From JAWXUT01 sp044426075 (lineage in GTDB: Bacteria; Bacillota; Clostridia; Christensenellales; DTU072): DNA of 10,900 nt. The translations under genes were made by a program, and so were the position numbers. The number at the start of each line of letters is the position of its first letter. Position 1 is the first letter of the stretch. The notes beneath the pieces are model-generated. The model made no database searches and was not told the DNA's origin. It saw nothing but the letters and a program-made list of their open reading frames with translations. Positions 1 through 7,065 of the stretch are shown here, in pieces. Location of the stretch: positions 1-10,900 of the forward strand of contig JAWXUT010000057.1 of NCBI GenBank assembly GCA_044426075.1, written 5' to 3'.

Positions 1-54
1 CATACCGCCACCGCGATTCATTCCGCCACCGCGATTCATACCGCCACCGTGACC
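1..54 (-). repeat. 18-bp tandem repeat encoding MNRGGG
   Basis: Three adjacent 18-base units lie at 1-18, 19-36 and 37-54. The first two differ at one base; the third diverges at its last few bases. They stay in frame and encode the hexapeptide MNRGGG inside the glycine-rich protein. The array reaches the window edge, so the total copy number is not known. Confidence 0.7.
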
Positions 55-93
55 ACCGCCACCGCCAGATCTTCCACCGCCACCATGTGCCAT
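1..93 (-). CDS. Glycine-rich protein, N-terminal fragment (runs off left edge)
   Basis: An open frame starts with ATG at 93-91 and continues off the window, giving 31 visible residues. It begins MAHGGGGRSGGGGGHGGG and then repeats MNRGGG. The start is supported by an AGGAGGT ribosome binding site at 98-104, five bases or so before the ATG, and by a good promoter at 130-158. The visible part is about two-thirds glycine with Arg, His, Asn and Met, so it is low-complexity and probably disordered. Many Firmicutes proteins carry such a Gly/His/Ser-rich lead before a zinc-ribbon, RNA-binding or membrane domain, but nothing here shows which applies. Function is unknown. It is probably transcribed separately from the genes to its right, since it has its own promoter. 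Confidence 0.7.
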   Translation of the reverse strand, partial: MAHGGGGRSGGGGGHGGGMNRGGGMNRGGGM

Positions 94-129
94 AAAATAC
101 CTCCTATAAAAGTTGTTTATTATATTTAT

Positions 130-158
130 ATGGTAGCATATATAAATGCAGAAGTCAA
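130..158 (-). promoter_or_regulatory. Sigma-A-type promoter for the glycine-rich gene
   Basis: On the minus strand, TTGACT (plus-strand 153-158) is followed by a 17-base spacer and TACCAT (130-135). A TG sits one base upstream of the -10, making an extended -10. The expected start is near 123, about 30 bases before the ATG at 93, with an AGGAGGT site in between. The promoter lies just beyond the stop codon of the upstream three-helix membrane gene, so it can uncouple the glycine-rich gene from that operon. Confidence 0.6.
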
Positions 159-175
159 TAGCAAATGCAACTTTA

Positions 176-502
176 TTATCGTTTGCGTTGTTTTGCTAGT
201 TGTTTGCTGTAATCAGCTGAACTTGTGCGTTTTGCGGCTGCCATTGCCTCATTTGCTACACTTTGATTAACTATTTTAAGTGACATTTTTGTGCCAATAA
301 ACAAAATGAGTGCAAAAAATAGCATAACACCATTTGCAATAAGTATATATAGCGCTAATTGCCAAAACCACTCAAACATAAGGATTTTGCCAACGGCAAC
401 CAAAATAAAAACAGTGCCTGCACCAATAGCAAAAGCTGTATCTATTACGCCCGCAAGTATCAAGAGGGCTATTATAATTTTGTTTGCTGTAATTTTAATC
501 AT
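176..502 (-). CDS. Small three-helix membrane protein of unknown function
   Basis: The protein is 108 residues from the ATG at 502. That ATG shares the sequence ATGA with the TGA stop of the upstream gene (499-501), so I prefer it over a TTG two codons earlier. No strong ribosome binding site is visible, which fits translational coupling. Hydrophobic stretches at roughly residues 8-25, 27-43 and 47-70 predict three membrane helices. They are followed by a polar, basic tail of about 38 residues ending KQLAKQRKR, which would face the cytoplasm. I do not recognise the family. As last gene of a tightly packed unit with a GLUG surface protein, it may be a membrane partner of that protein; this is inference from position only. 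Confidence 0.75.
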   Translation of the reverse strand: MIKITANKIIIALLILAGVIDTAFAIGAGTVFILVAVGKILMFEWFWQLALYILIANGVMLFFALILFIGTKMSLKIVNQSVANEAMAAAKRTSSADYSKQLAKQRKR

Positions 503-2418
503 TCCCAATACACATCCGTTTGTTTAATTTCGTCTACAGTATCATATCCATCAAAGCCATATCCGTTGCCCGTTATTGGATATAGAGTGGAGTTACTTAA
601 TAGGCTAGCAATGCCAAACACTTCATCATCGCTATTTGCAATATCGTTCAAATAAATATTGCTATAATAATAGGTGTTAAATCCCATTTGATTATAGTTA
701 TATGTTGAATAATCATTTATACCAACTAACCCGCCGATATAAAGATTGGTGCCCGAACCACTTAGGTTGGCGCAACTAAACGAATAATACATATATCCGA
801 TATTCCAGCCCACGCTTCCACCTAAAAAAACATAAGCTGTGCTGCTGCTACTTTCCACATAATATTCACCAAAACTTGCAGTGTTTTCTATTGCGCTAGA
901 AGAACTCAAACTAACCCCCACAATGCCACCTGCATAAATATAAGAATTACCAGAAACGGCGCTTATACTTGCATCATTTTTGGACATATAAATATATCCG
1001 CCATTAACAGCAGAAATGCCACCTATATAAATACTAGGGCTGCTTTCACCCGACGCAGTATTGCCATTTGCAGTTAAAGTGCCGTAGTTTTCGCAGTCTT
1101 CAATATTGCCATAATTAGCAATTACAATGCCCGCAACGTTTGGCGTCCAAGTAGAACTAACCGAAGTTTGGGTAACCGAAGCATAGTTTATGGAGTTAGA
1201 AACAGTGCAATTATAGTAATTTTGACCAACTATGCCCGCGGCATCAATTGTATCTGTAACTATAGTAGAATCGCTAAGTGTGGTAACGCCCGTAATTGTA
1301 TTTTCGTTATATCCCACAACTCCACCAAAGTAAGTATCTATATTGGTTGTGCCGTGTGCTTCCACTGCAACGCTAGCTTCACATGTATCAATAGTGCCAA
1401 AGTTGTTTGCAACTAATCCGCCCACAAAAATGGTGTCATTTTCGCCAGTAGAAAGTTTTTCGCCGTCTGCCGTAAATGTCCAATTTATGCTTGTCGTTAC
1501 ATTTTTAAGGGTGCCATAGTTGTTAATAATAAAAGGTGAATAGTCATCGCTAACTTCAGATTCATCAATATCAATAACAATATTGATGTCAGTTAGCTCG
1601 CCCTTAAATGAATCAAAAATATAAGTTGACCCGTTGTTTAAATAAATCGTTTTGTCATTCCCATAAATGGTTCCGCTATATGAGGTAAATGCAATCTCGC
1701 TAGAAAGCGTGATATCGTTATGCAATTCAATATACATATAGTTCCCGTTAATGCAGTCAATTAATTGTTGTTCGGATGAAATTGATATCGGATTTTCTTC
1801 AGTTCCGCGCGACATATAATAGGAAGCATAGGCAACACCGCCCGTTCCGCACATCAAAACAAATATTGCAATCAGCAAAATTATGGCAACGAGGGCTTGT
1901 TTGCTATTCATACCTTTTTTAGGCAGACTAAACACCGCATCATTAGCATTTACAACGGTGTGATTTTGCATAAAGCAGATGCTATTTATGCGCTCTTTTA
2001 TGTCTGACGTTGGGTTAGCTTTGTTGAAAATACTCTTAAAAGTGTAGCTATCCCCAATTATAACCGCCATTTCTAGCGGGGAAACAATTGCTCCGTTTTG
2101 CTGATATAATCTAAGCGATTTTGGAGAAGTTGCACGCATTTTTCTAGAAATATCGTAAATTTCTGGCACTACAATATACTCGGATATGCCAAGTAAGTCG
2201 GATTCATTTTTTACAATAATGTTGTTACTGTCATATAAATAGCACAAAGAAAGCAACGGAAAACGCCCAAAACTTAACGCAAGTAGCTCGGGTGTGTTTA
2301 CAATACTCTTAAAAGTTGTTGCATCATCATTTACAATTGCAGCAAAAAGCCTCTCTTGTTCAATTTGAGAGATTTCTGCGCCGTTATTTGTATGTTGATT
2401 GTGTGCCGTTACTGCCAT
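499..2418 (-). CDS. One-pass membrane protein: cytoplasmic ankyrin-like region plus GLUG-repeat ectodomain
   Basis: The protein is 639 residues. The start ATG (2418-2416) overlaps the upstream TAA as TAATG, with only a weak AAGG site upstream. Residues 1-165 are polar to helical. Two stretches (about 20-62 and 110-132, with FKSIVN and FKSIFN) look like degenerate ankyrin-type helix pairs; this assignment is weak. A single membrane helix lies at about 174-198, preceded by KKGMNSK, which predicts an N-inside, C-outside topology without a cleaved signal peptide. Residues 208-280 resemble the opening of a right-handed beta-helix. Residues 331-580 carry about eight GLUG-like repeats, roughly 32 residues apart, with cores such as GGLVANNFGTI, GGVVGYNENTI, GGIVGVS and GGLVGINDY. 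GLUG repeats occur in surface adhesins and M26 peptidases, but no protease motif or LPXTG anchor is seen. Likely a surface-exposed binding or sensing protein; the ligand is unknown. Confidence 0.85.
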   Translation of the reverse strand: MAVTAHNQHTNNGAEISQIEQERLFAAIVNDDATTFKSIVNTPELLALSFGRFPLLSLCYLYDSNNIIVKNESDLLGISEYIVVPEIYDISRKMRATSPKSLRLYQQNGAIVSPLEMAVIIGDSYTFKSIFNKANPTSDIKERINSICFMQNHTVVNANDAVFSLPKKGMNSKQALVAIILLIAIFVLMCGTGGVAYASYYMSRGTEENPISISSEQQLIDCINGNYMYIELHNDITLSSEIAFTSYSGTIYGNDKTIYLNNGSTYIFDSFKGELTDINIVIDIDESEVSDDYSPFIINNYGTLKNVTTSINWTFTADGEKLSTGENDTIFVGGLVANNFGTIDTCEASVAVEAHGTTNIDTYFGGVVGYNENTITGVTTLSDSTIVTDTIDAAGIVGQNYYNCTVSNSINYASVTQTSVSSTWTPNVAGIVIANYGNIEDCENYGTLTANGNTASGESSPSIYIGGISAVNGGYIYMSKNDASISAVSGNSYIYAGGIVGVSLSSSSAIENTASFGEYYVESSSSTAYVFLGGSVGWNIGYMYYSFSCANLSGSGTNLYIGGLVGINDYSTYNYNQMGFNTYYYSNIYLNDIANSDDEVFGIASLLSNSTLYPITGNGYGFDGYDTVDEIKQTDVYWE

Positions 2419-3140
2419 TATTTTTTAACCTTAACTTTAACGTTGCGGCTAGCCGCCCATCTATCCAATACATCAAAGATATAATCTTCATTTACCTCAT
2501 TTTTTTCTACAATTTTTCGCAACAAGTCGTTTGTTGTCGCATATGAAGAAAGCAGTTTTTCCACTGTAGTGTTATCGTCGGATAGCCTTTTAAGCAAGCG
2601 ATCATTTTCAAGACGGATACTTTCAATTTTACGACTGTTTTCTTGCAGCACTTTTGCGATATCGTGGTTGATAAAATCGCTAACTTTTTGCACATTTGTG
2701 TTGTAACTGTCAAGAGATTTTCTAAAATCTTTAATATCATAGTTTATCTTTTTCTCTGCAATGAGTTTATCCAAGCGGCTGATTTGCTCTTCCGCTTGTT
2801 TTTCTAAATCGTTAACAGCCTTTATTCGTTGCTCAACACGCTCAAAAATACCAAGTAAATTGCCCACGTCACTCGCATACTTATTTGACATCTTTACAAA
2901 TGAATCAATTTGAGTGGATAGGTCTGCGGAGTGTTTTGCTTGCGCATTTAAGGTGTCAAATATAGAATTCAACTTGCCTTTAATCCCACTGTCAAATACT
3001 GAATCCAGTTTTTTGAGGTCATCTTTCATACTATCAAAAGCGCCCACAACATCGGTGAGGTTTTCTTGAATAGGCGTTAGCAAGTCGCGATAGCCCTTAA
3101 ACGCTACAATCAAATTGTTAAAATCATCATTGATAACCAT
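2418..3140 (-). CDS. Coiled-coil protein of unknown function
   Basis: The protein is 240 residues with no signal peptide or membrane helix, so it should be cytoplasmic. It is almost entirely alpha-helical in character. Charged heptad-like stretches run from about residue 15 to 130 and 160 to 212. The tail (213-240) is a short distinct segment with DYIFDVLDRWAASRN and a basic end, VKVKVKK. The start ATG at 3140 is set by an AAGGAG site (3149-3154) eight bases upstream. That site lies inside the last two codons of the helicase gene, so the two genes are probably coupled. It also overlaps the downstream membrane-protein gene by one base. By position it may be a structural or adaptor subunit linking the helicase to the membrane protein, but no domain supports a specific role. 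Confidence 0.8.
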   Translation of the reverse strand: MVINDDFNNLIVAFKGYRDLLTPIQENLTDVVGAFDSMKDDLKKLDSVFDSGIKGKLNSIFDTLNAQAKHSADLSTQIDSFVKMSNKYASDVGNLLGIFERVEQRIKAVNDLEKQAEEQISRLDKLIAEKKINYDIKDFRKSLDSYNTNVQKVSDFINHDIAKVLQENSRKIESIRLENDRLLKRLSDDNTTVEKLLSSYATTNDLLRKIVEKNEVNEDYIFDVLDRWAASRNVKVKVKK

Positions 3141-3145
3141 AATAG

Positions 3146-5590
3146 TTACTCCTTATGTGAAGCTATAAGCTTCTTTAAATTCTTGTTTTTGTCTTTTACT
3201 GAAGCAAGGTCAGCTGCTATTGTTTCTACAATCAAATTCCTTGCAATGTCATTATCTTCTACATACTCATAAAACTCTATAACGTCATAGCTAAGCCCGC
3301 CGCTATTGTTTGCAAGGCTTGCGTCAACTAATGCAATAAGTGTTTCATCTCCAGAAAGCACAAATTGCTTTTTAGCGTCATCTGGCAACCCATTTTGCCA
3401 AAATTGGATACCCGCATTGCGATATTGCCCACGGCTAACATAGTGTTCATAAATATTTATGCGCGTATTTTGCATTACAACTTCGTCGCTATCACTAAGT
3501 TGAGAAGCTGCAAATCTTGCGTTGTCAAACTGTTGCAAATGGATAAATTTATCTATTCTGTCCGCATTCTCAACGTCATCAACAATAAACGTTGCAACTA
3601 CTTTTGCCAGTGATTTTGCAAGTTCTTCGGGCTTAACGCTTGTAAAGTTGGTGGCAAAGAAGTCATTAAATAGTGGAATATTGCTATTTTCAACCACATA
3701 TAAATGTTGCTTTGCACGCGACACACCTACATATAATAGGTTAAAGTAATATCTAAATACAGAGTTTTCGTCCGCTTTTTTTCTGTTAATAGTTTGGCGT
3801 TGCAGTGTCTGCCATTTATCTAAATTGTCGCTCAAAATATTGTAGAGCACAACGGTGTTACGTTCTAGTCCCTTAATTTCAGCTACGGTCAAAATTTCTT
3901 GCCTTTTTAACTTTTCGCGAAGACGAGTTTTGCACGCTTCGCTTGAAACTATAATGGTGAAGTCGTCAAGATGCGCGTTTATTACACTTTCAACAAACTG
4001 CGCTTCGCGCGAATATATGGTGGAAGTGGGCACGTTGCTGTCAACACTAACACCTTTTTGAATAAATCCGTGTGTACCAAACTGTTTTACGTTAAGTTCG
4101 GATAGGCTATCAACTGTATCCGCAATTTTTTTGGTGTTTCTGTAGTTGTGTCTAAGTTCGCTAACCTCAGAAACTTCGCGGTCAAACATCAATCTTTTTA
4201 GATACGAAAAGCTAAAATAAGAGGGATTTATCATCTGTAATGCGTCGCCAACACAGAACATTCTGCGGGCAATCGCCTTAATTAATCCTAAGTTTACTTC
4301 TGTAAAGTCTTGCACCTCATCTATAATTGCAAGCGAATATTGTGGCAACTTGTCGGGATTAGCGAGCAGTTCGCGGCTAATGGTGTTGTTGTCGTACACT
4401 TCTAGGTCGGCAAGATGTGTGATATAATCTTCTGCAAGTTTGTAAATTGTTTCGGAAACGCTGCGAGAAAAACTATCTTGTCGCGCCTCTATATATTCTG
4501 CCTGCGTTAGCATATTTTGCGCCGAACCTTCGGTGTAACTGCCAAATATCATACCAAAAATTTCTTTATATATAATTTCTTTTGAAAGATTGCCTATCTT
4601 TTTTAAGTGTGCGGAAAGATTATAATCCTTTAAATCGGGCAGATAATGCTTAACAAAATAGCTCTCGCCCACGCACTCAATAGATTTATCGGTAGTTTTT
4701 CTCATAATATCTTCAATCAAAAGATAATCTACATTGTTGTCTAAAAACGCCATTATGCGTTGAATTTTTTCGATTATTCTGTCATCGTCGTCTACATTAA
4801 ACCAGATTCCAAGTTTATTTTCTATGGCACTTTTGTGTAAATCGTCGGCGAAAATTATGCGGCCTTCGCGGAAATCGTCTACAAATGAACGCAAATTATG
4901 CTTAAAAATTTGCACCTTATTTTGGGTGTCAATCAACAGCCCGCGCGAAAATGTTGTATACAAAATGCGTCCGCGATACTCTCTGCACGCGCCATAAATA
5001 ATTTTATCGATACAAATATTTGTCTTGCCACTTCCGGCTACGCCTTGCACAAGAATGTTCTTGTCTTCGGTCATAACGATGTCAAGTTGTTTTTTGTTTA
5101 ATAGTGGAAAATTTACTTGGTCCGAATTTGACAAACTGTATAGACGCTTGAAATCCATACTGTTACTGGTGTCTTTAGTGCGGATAACTGATATATTTAT
5201 TGCATTTCTGCCACGAATATAATGTTGCAATCTTTGATCATAGCGCTGCTGTTTTATCTCGGAAACATAGCGATAACACACTATGTCATATTGGTTTAAA
5301 AGTGGATTATTTATTTGATATCCAAACTTAAAAAACAACATATTTGACTCGTCTTCAGTGGATATAATATAGCAACTATCGTCGCGATTTTCATCAACTT
5401 TAAAGTGCGCTAGCAGTTCTTGTGTATGCAGAAAAACACCCTCACATAGTTTACTCATAAAGGTATCTATGCCCAAATAACCACGAGTATCTTTTATAAA
5501 AAGCTCCGTCTTATAAAGTTTACGCGTGCCAAATAGCACTGTTTTATTGCCCGCTAAGGTCGTTTTAAATGTAGATGCTTCTTGTTGCAT
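3146..5590 (-). CDS. UvrD/Rep-like superfamily I helicase with a helical-repeat-like C-terminal tail
   Basis: The protein is 814 residues. The SF1A helicase motifs appear in order: a Q-like motif (LLNKKQLDIV, 163-172), Walker A (GVAGSGKT, 183-190), motif Ia (YTTFSRGLL, 211-219), Walker B (IIDEVQD, 422-428), motif III (VGDALQMINPS, 447-457), motif IV (LRHNYRN, 479-485), motif V (EIKGLE, 571-576) and motif VI (LLYVGVSRAKQHLYV, 618-632). ATP-driven translocation on or unwinding of nucleic acid is therefore well supported. Residues 1-160 match nothing I recognise; HelD and NERD nuclease hallmarks are not evident. Residues about 660-760 look like helical TPR-type repeats and may bind a partner. 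AGGAGG at 5595-5600 sits four bases before the ATG. The gene is followed after five bases by the coiled-coil gene. It is not clearly UvrD, PcrA or Rep itself, because of the unusual N-terminal extension and C-terminal tail. Confidence 0.88.
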   Translation of the reverse strand: MQQEASTFKTTLAGNKTVLFGTRKLYKTELFIKDTRGYLGIDTFMSKLCEGVFLHTQELLAHFKVDENRDDSCYIISTEDESNMLFFKFGYQINNPLLNQYDIVCYRYVSEIKQQRYDQRLQHYIRGRNAINISVIRTKDTSNSMDFKRLYSLSNSDQVNFPLLNKKQLDIVMTEDKNILVQGVAGSGKTNICIDKIIYGACREYRGRILYTTFSRGLLIDTQNKVQIFKHNLRSFVDDFREGRIIFADDLHKSAIENKLGIWFNVDDDDRIIEKIQRIMAFLDNNVDYLLIEDIMRKTTDKSIECVGESYFVKHYLPDLKDYNLSAHLKKIGNLSKEIIYKEIFGMIFGSYTEGSAQNMLTQAEYIEARQDSFSRSVSETIYKLAEDYITHLADLEVYDNNTISRELLANPDKLPQYSLAIIDEVQDFTEVNLGLIKAIARRMFCVGDALQMINPSYFSFSYLKRLMFDREVSEVSELRHNYRNTKKIADTVDSLSELNVKQFGTHGFIQKGVSVDSNVPTSTIYSREAQFVESVINAHLDDFTIIVSSEACKTRLREKLKRQEILTVAEIKGLERNTVVLYNILSDNLDKWQTLQRQTINRKKADENSVFRYYFNLLYVGVSRAKQHLYVVENSNIPLFNDFFATNFTSVKPEELAKSLAKVVATFIVDDVENADRIDKFIHLQQFDNARFAASQLSDSDEVVMQNTRINIYEHYVSRGQYRNAGIQFWQNGLPDDAKKQFVLSGDETLIALVDASLANNSGGLSYDVIEFYEYVEDNDIARNLIVETIAADLASVKDKNKNLKKLIASHKE

Positions 5591-5612
5591 CTTACCTCCT
5601 GCATTGTTACAT

Positions 5613-5634
5613 ATGTGAGTTTAGGCACCCACAT
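5613..5634 (-). other. Short hairpin between release-factor and helicase genes
   Basis: An 8-bp stem (5613-5620 with 5627-5634, including one G-U pair) closes a six-base loop in the 60-bp gap between the two genes. No T run follows on the minus strand, so it is not a convincing terminator. It could be a partial attenuator or an mRNA-processing or stability element, or chance. The helicase ribosome binding site starts about 13 bases further on. Confidence 0.35.
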
Positions 5635-5650
5635 ACAGATATTTAGTAGC

Positions 5651-6670
5651 CTATTTTGTCGATATTATTAATGCTTGCAATAGCATTATTATTTCACCAT
5701 TTTTCAAACTTGCAATTGGTAGTCGGGTGGTGGTGCGTGCGTCTTCAATAGTGTTTTGCACAAAGTTATATATTCTTATTCCCGTTTTACCCATTGCGCT
5801 GCGTTGAGATTTTCTTGTTGCAACAACGCTGTTTTTGTAGGTTGTGTTTATGTTCTCTTCAAGCCGTGTTTTTAGTGTTTCTAGTGCGCGCTCTTTATTT
5901 TGCAGTTGTGAGCGTTCGTCTTGACAAGTGACAACTATGCCAGTGGGTAAATGTGTAACCCTAACGGCTGTTTCTACCTTGTTAACATTCTGCCCGCCCG
6001 CGCCACTAGAATTGAATATATCCATGCGGATATCCTTACTATTTATAACAATATCCTCTTGTTTTTGTTTGTGATATGCAACAACACTCACGCTAGCAGT
6101 GCCAGTTGCAAAAATTGCGGTGTGGCGGATGCTTTCATTTTTCAAAAGGGCATAAACGCCATTCCCTTCAATGGTAATTGTGCTATTTTTAATGCCTCCG
6201 TCTGGGTTTGGCGTGCGTTCAACACTAGATTTAAATCCCACTGTTTTTATAAAATTCACGTACATATTGAGTAAATCTGCACAGAAAAGCGCGCTTTGCT
6301 TGTTGTCAGCCACAAGTTCTAATACAATATCACTCTCTTCATTTACTTTGGTGAGCTCCGCCATTAAGGTTGTAGCCGATTGCACAATATCCCGTTCAAT
6401 CTTGGCGAGTTCTTGCGTGAAAAACTGATTTTCTGTACTGTTAACGCTATCGCTTAGTGCAGAAGCACAACTGTTGTATTCTGCTATAAGGCTTGAGAGC
6501 GTGTGATTTAGCGCAGCGGTTTGTTGTAAATTATTTTTCTCGCGCAACAACTTTAAATAATATGGCTTATCCGCCACAATTTCTGGATAGCTTAACAAAT
6601 CTTCAACATCAGCGTGCCTTGCGCTTAGCGGTTTGGATAAATTTAAGATGTTGGTTGCGTGCTCGAGCAT
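5651..6670 (-). CDS. Divergent RF1-type peptide chain release factor paralogue with shortened decoding loop
   Basis: The protein is 339 residues, compared with about 355-360 for RF1. The N-terminal domain aligns with RF1 (for example LLSYPEIVADKPYYLKL, 25-41). The catalytic domain is canonical: SSGAGGQNVNK with GGQ at 225-227, then AVRVTHLPTGIVVTCQDERSQ (235-255), and IYNF.Q at 300-305. GGQ drives peptidyl-tRNA hydrolysis on the ribosome. The codon-reading domain is altered: where RF1 has HRVQRVPxTExxGRxHTS (PxT reads UAA/UAG), this protein has only IRHTAIFATGTAS (181-193), about eight residues shorter and with no PxT or SPF tripeptide. The GGDEAALFA segment of RF1 is also degraded (DNKQSALFC, 122-130). 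It is likely a ribosome-rescue or specialised termination factor rather than housekeeping RF1. The ATG at 6670 is preceded by GGAG and a promoter. There is no in-frame stop of the RF2 programmed-frameshift type. Confidence 0.85.
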   Translation of the reverse strand: MLEHATNILNLSKPLSARHADVEDLLSYPEIVADKPYYLKLLREKNNLQQTAALNHTLSSLIAEYNSCASALSDSVNSTENQFFTQELAKIERDIVQSATTLMAELTKVNEESDIVLELVADNKQSALFCADLLNMYVNFIKTVGFKSSVERTPNPDGGIKNSTITIEGNGVYALLKNESIRHTAIFATGTASVSVVAYHKQKQEDIVINSKDIRMDIFNSSGAGGQNVNKVETAVRVTHLPTGIVVTCQDERSQLQNKERALETLKTRLEENINTTYKNSVVATRKSQRSAMGKTGIRIYNFVQNTIEDARTTTRLPIASLKNGEIIMLLQALIISTK

Positions 6671-6703
6671 AATTTCTCCGTTTGCTGCGTTCGTTATTAT
6701 ATA

Positions 6704-6733
6704 ATGATATCATATTTTATATGTAGTAGTCAA
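6704..6733 (-). promoter_or_regulatory. Promoter for the release-factor gene and perhaps the downstream unit
   Basis: On the minus strand, TTGACT (plus-strand 6728-6733) is followed by an 18-base spacer and TATCAT (6704-6709). The start would fall near 6697, about 27 bases before the ATG at 6670. A palindromic TGATATCA (6705-6712) overlaps the -10 box. No other good promoter is seen before the helicase gene, so transcription may read through into it. Confidence 0.5.
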
Positions 6734-6894
6734 CCTCTATACAAAACTGCTGCCATTTTCACTAAAAATTCAGATTCTTGTTGTTTTTAAGGGTAGAAAT
6801 TGTATCTTATATATTTATTTTGGATATCATAATATAAAGTTATGGCATATATTGTAGATTTTATTATTTTATTATAATAATTGGTGATAATTAG

Positions 6895-6923
6895 TTGTGT
6901 TTTTGCTGAAATTCTATTATAAT
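6895..6923 (+). promoter_or_regulatory. Promoter for the oxaloacetate decarboxylase operon
   Basis: A perfect TATAAT at 6918-6923 is preceded by a 17-base spacer and TTGTGT at 6895-6900. The start would be near 6930, giving a leader of about 135 bases. An alternative TATAAT at 6873-6878 has a poorer -35 and spacing. Confidence 0.5.
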
Positions 6924-7025
6924 GTTATTATCGAATATTTTGGTCAAGTTGCTATTGTGGTTAGCGGTGGTTTTTAAAATGCATAAATGTGTACTTTGCT
7001 ATTAAGCAGAAAAAACTAACAATAA

Positions 7026-7056
7026 TTTAGGTCGCTCTTGATATCCTAAAGGAGGA
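7026..7056 (+). promoter_or_regulatory. Strong ribosome binding site of oadA with overlapping small inverted repeat
   Basis: AAAGGAGGA at 7048-7056 is a near-perfect Shine-Dalgarno site ten bases before the ATG at 7066. Just upstream, TTTAGG (7026-7031) can pair with CCTAAA (7045-7050), which touches the first As of the site but leaves GGAGG free. The site is solid; a regulatory role for the 6-bp stem is speculative. Confidence 0.5.
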
Positions 7057-7065
7057 TTTTAGTTA

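Larger units (their letters stand above)
6671..7065. other. AT-rich divergent intergenic region
   Basis: These 395 bases separate the minus-strand genes from the oad operon and contain no plausible gene. They hold a minus-strand promoter (6704-6733), a plus-strand promoter (6895-6923) and a leader of about 135 bases before oadA. The palindrome GATATC occurs three times (6707-6712, 6823-6828, 7040-7045). No riboswitch fold, terminator or tRNA is recognisable. Confidence 0.7.

Noticed and set aside
291..655. Plus-strand open frames opposite the left-hand genes
   Set aside because: They lie antisense to well-supported minus-strand genes, lack ribosome binding sites and have composition unlike real proteins.
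5651..6670. RF2 with programmed frameshift
   Set aside because: No in-frame UGA or slippery CUU-U site interrupts the frame, and the sequence resembles RF1 rather than RF2 outside the altered loop.
6924..7065. Riboswitch or attenuator in the oad leader
   Set aside because: The leader is AT-rich with only a 6-bp stem; no conserved riboswitch core or terminator is recognisable.
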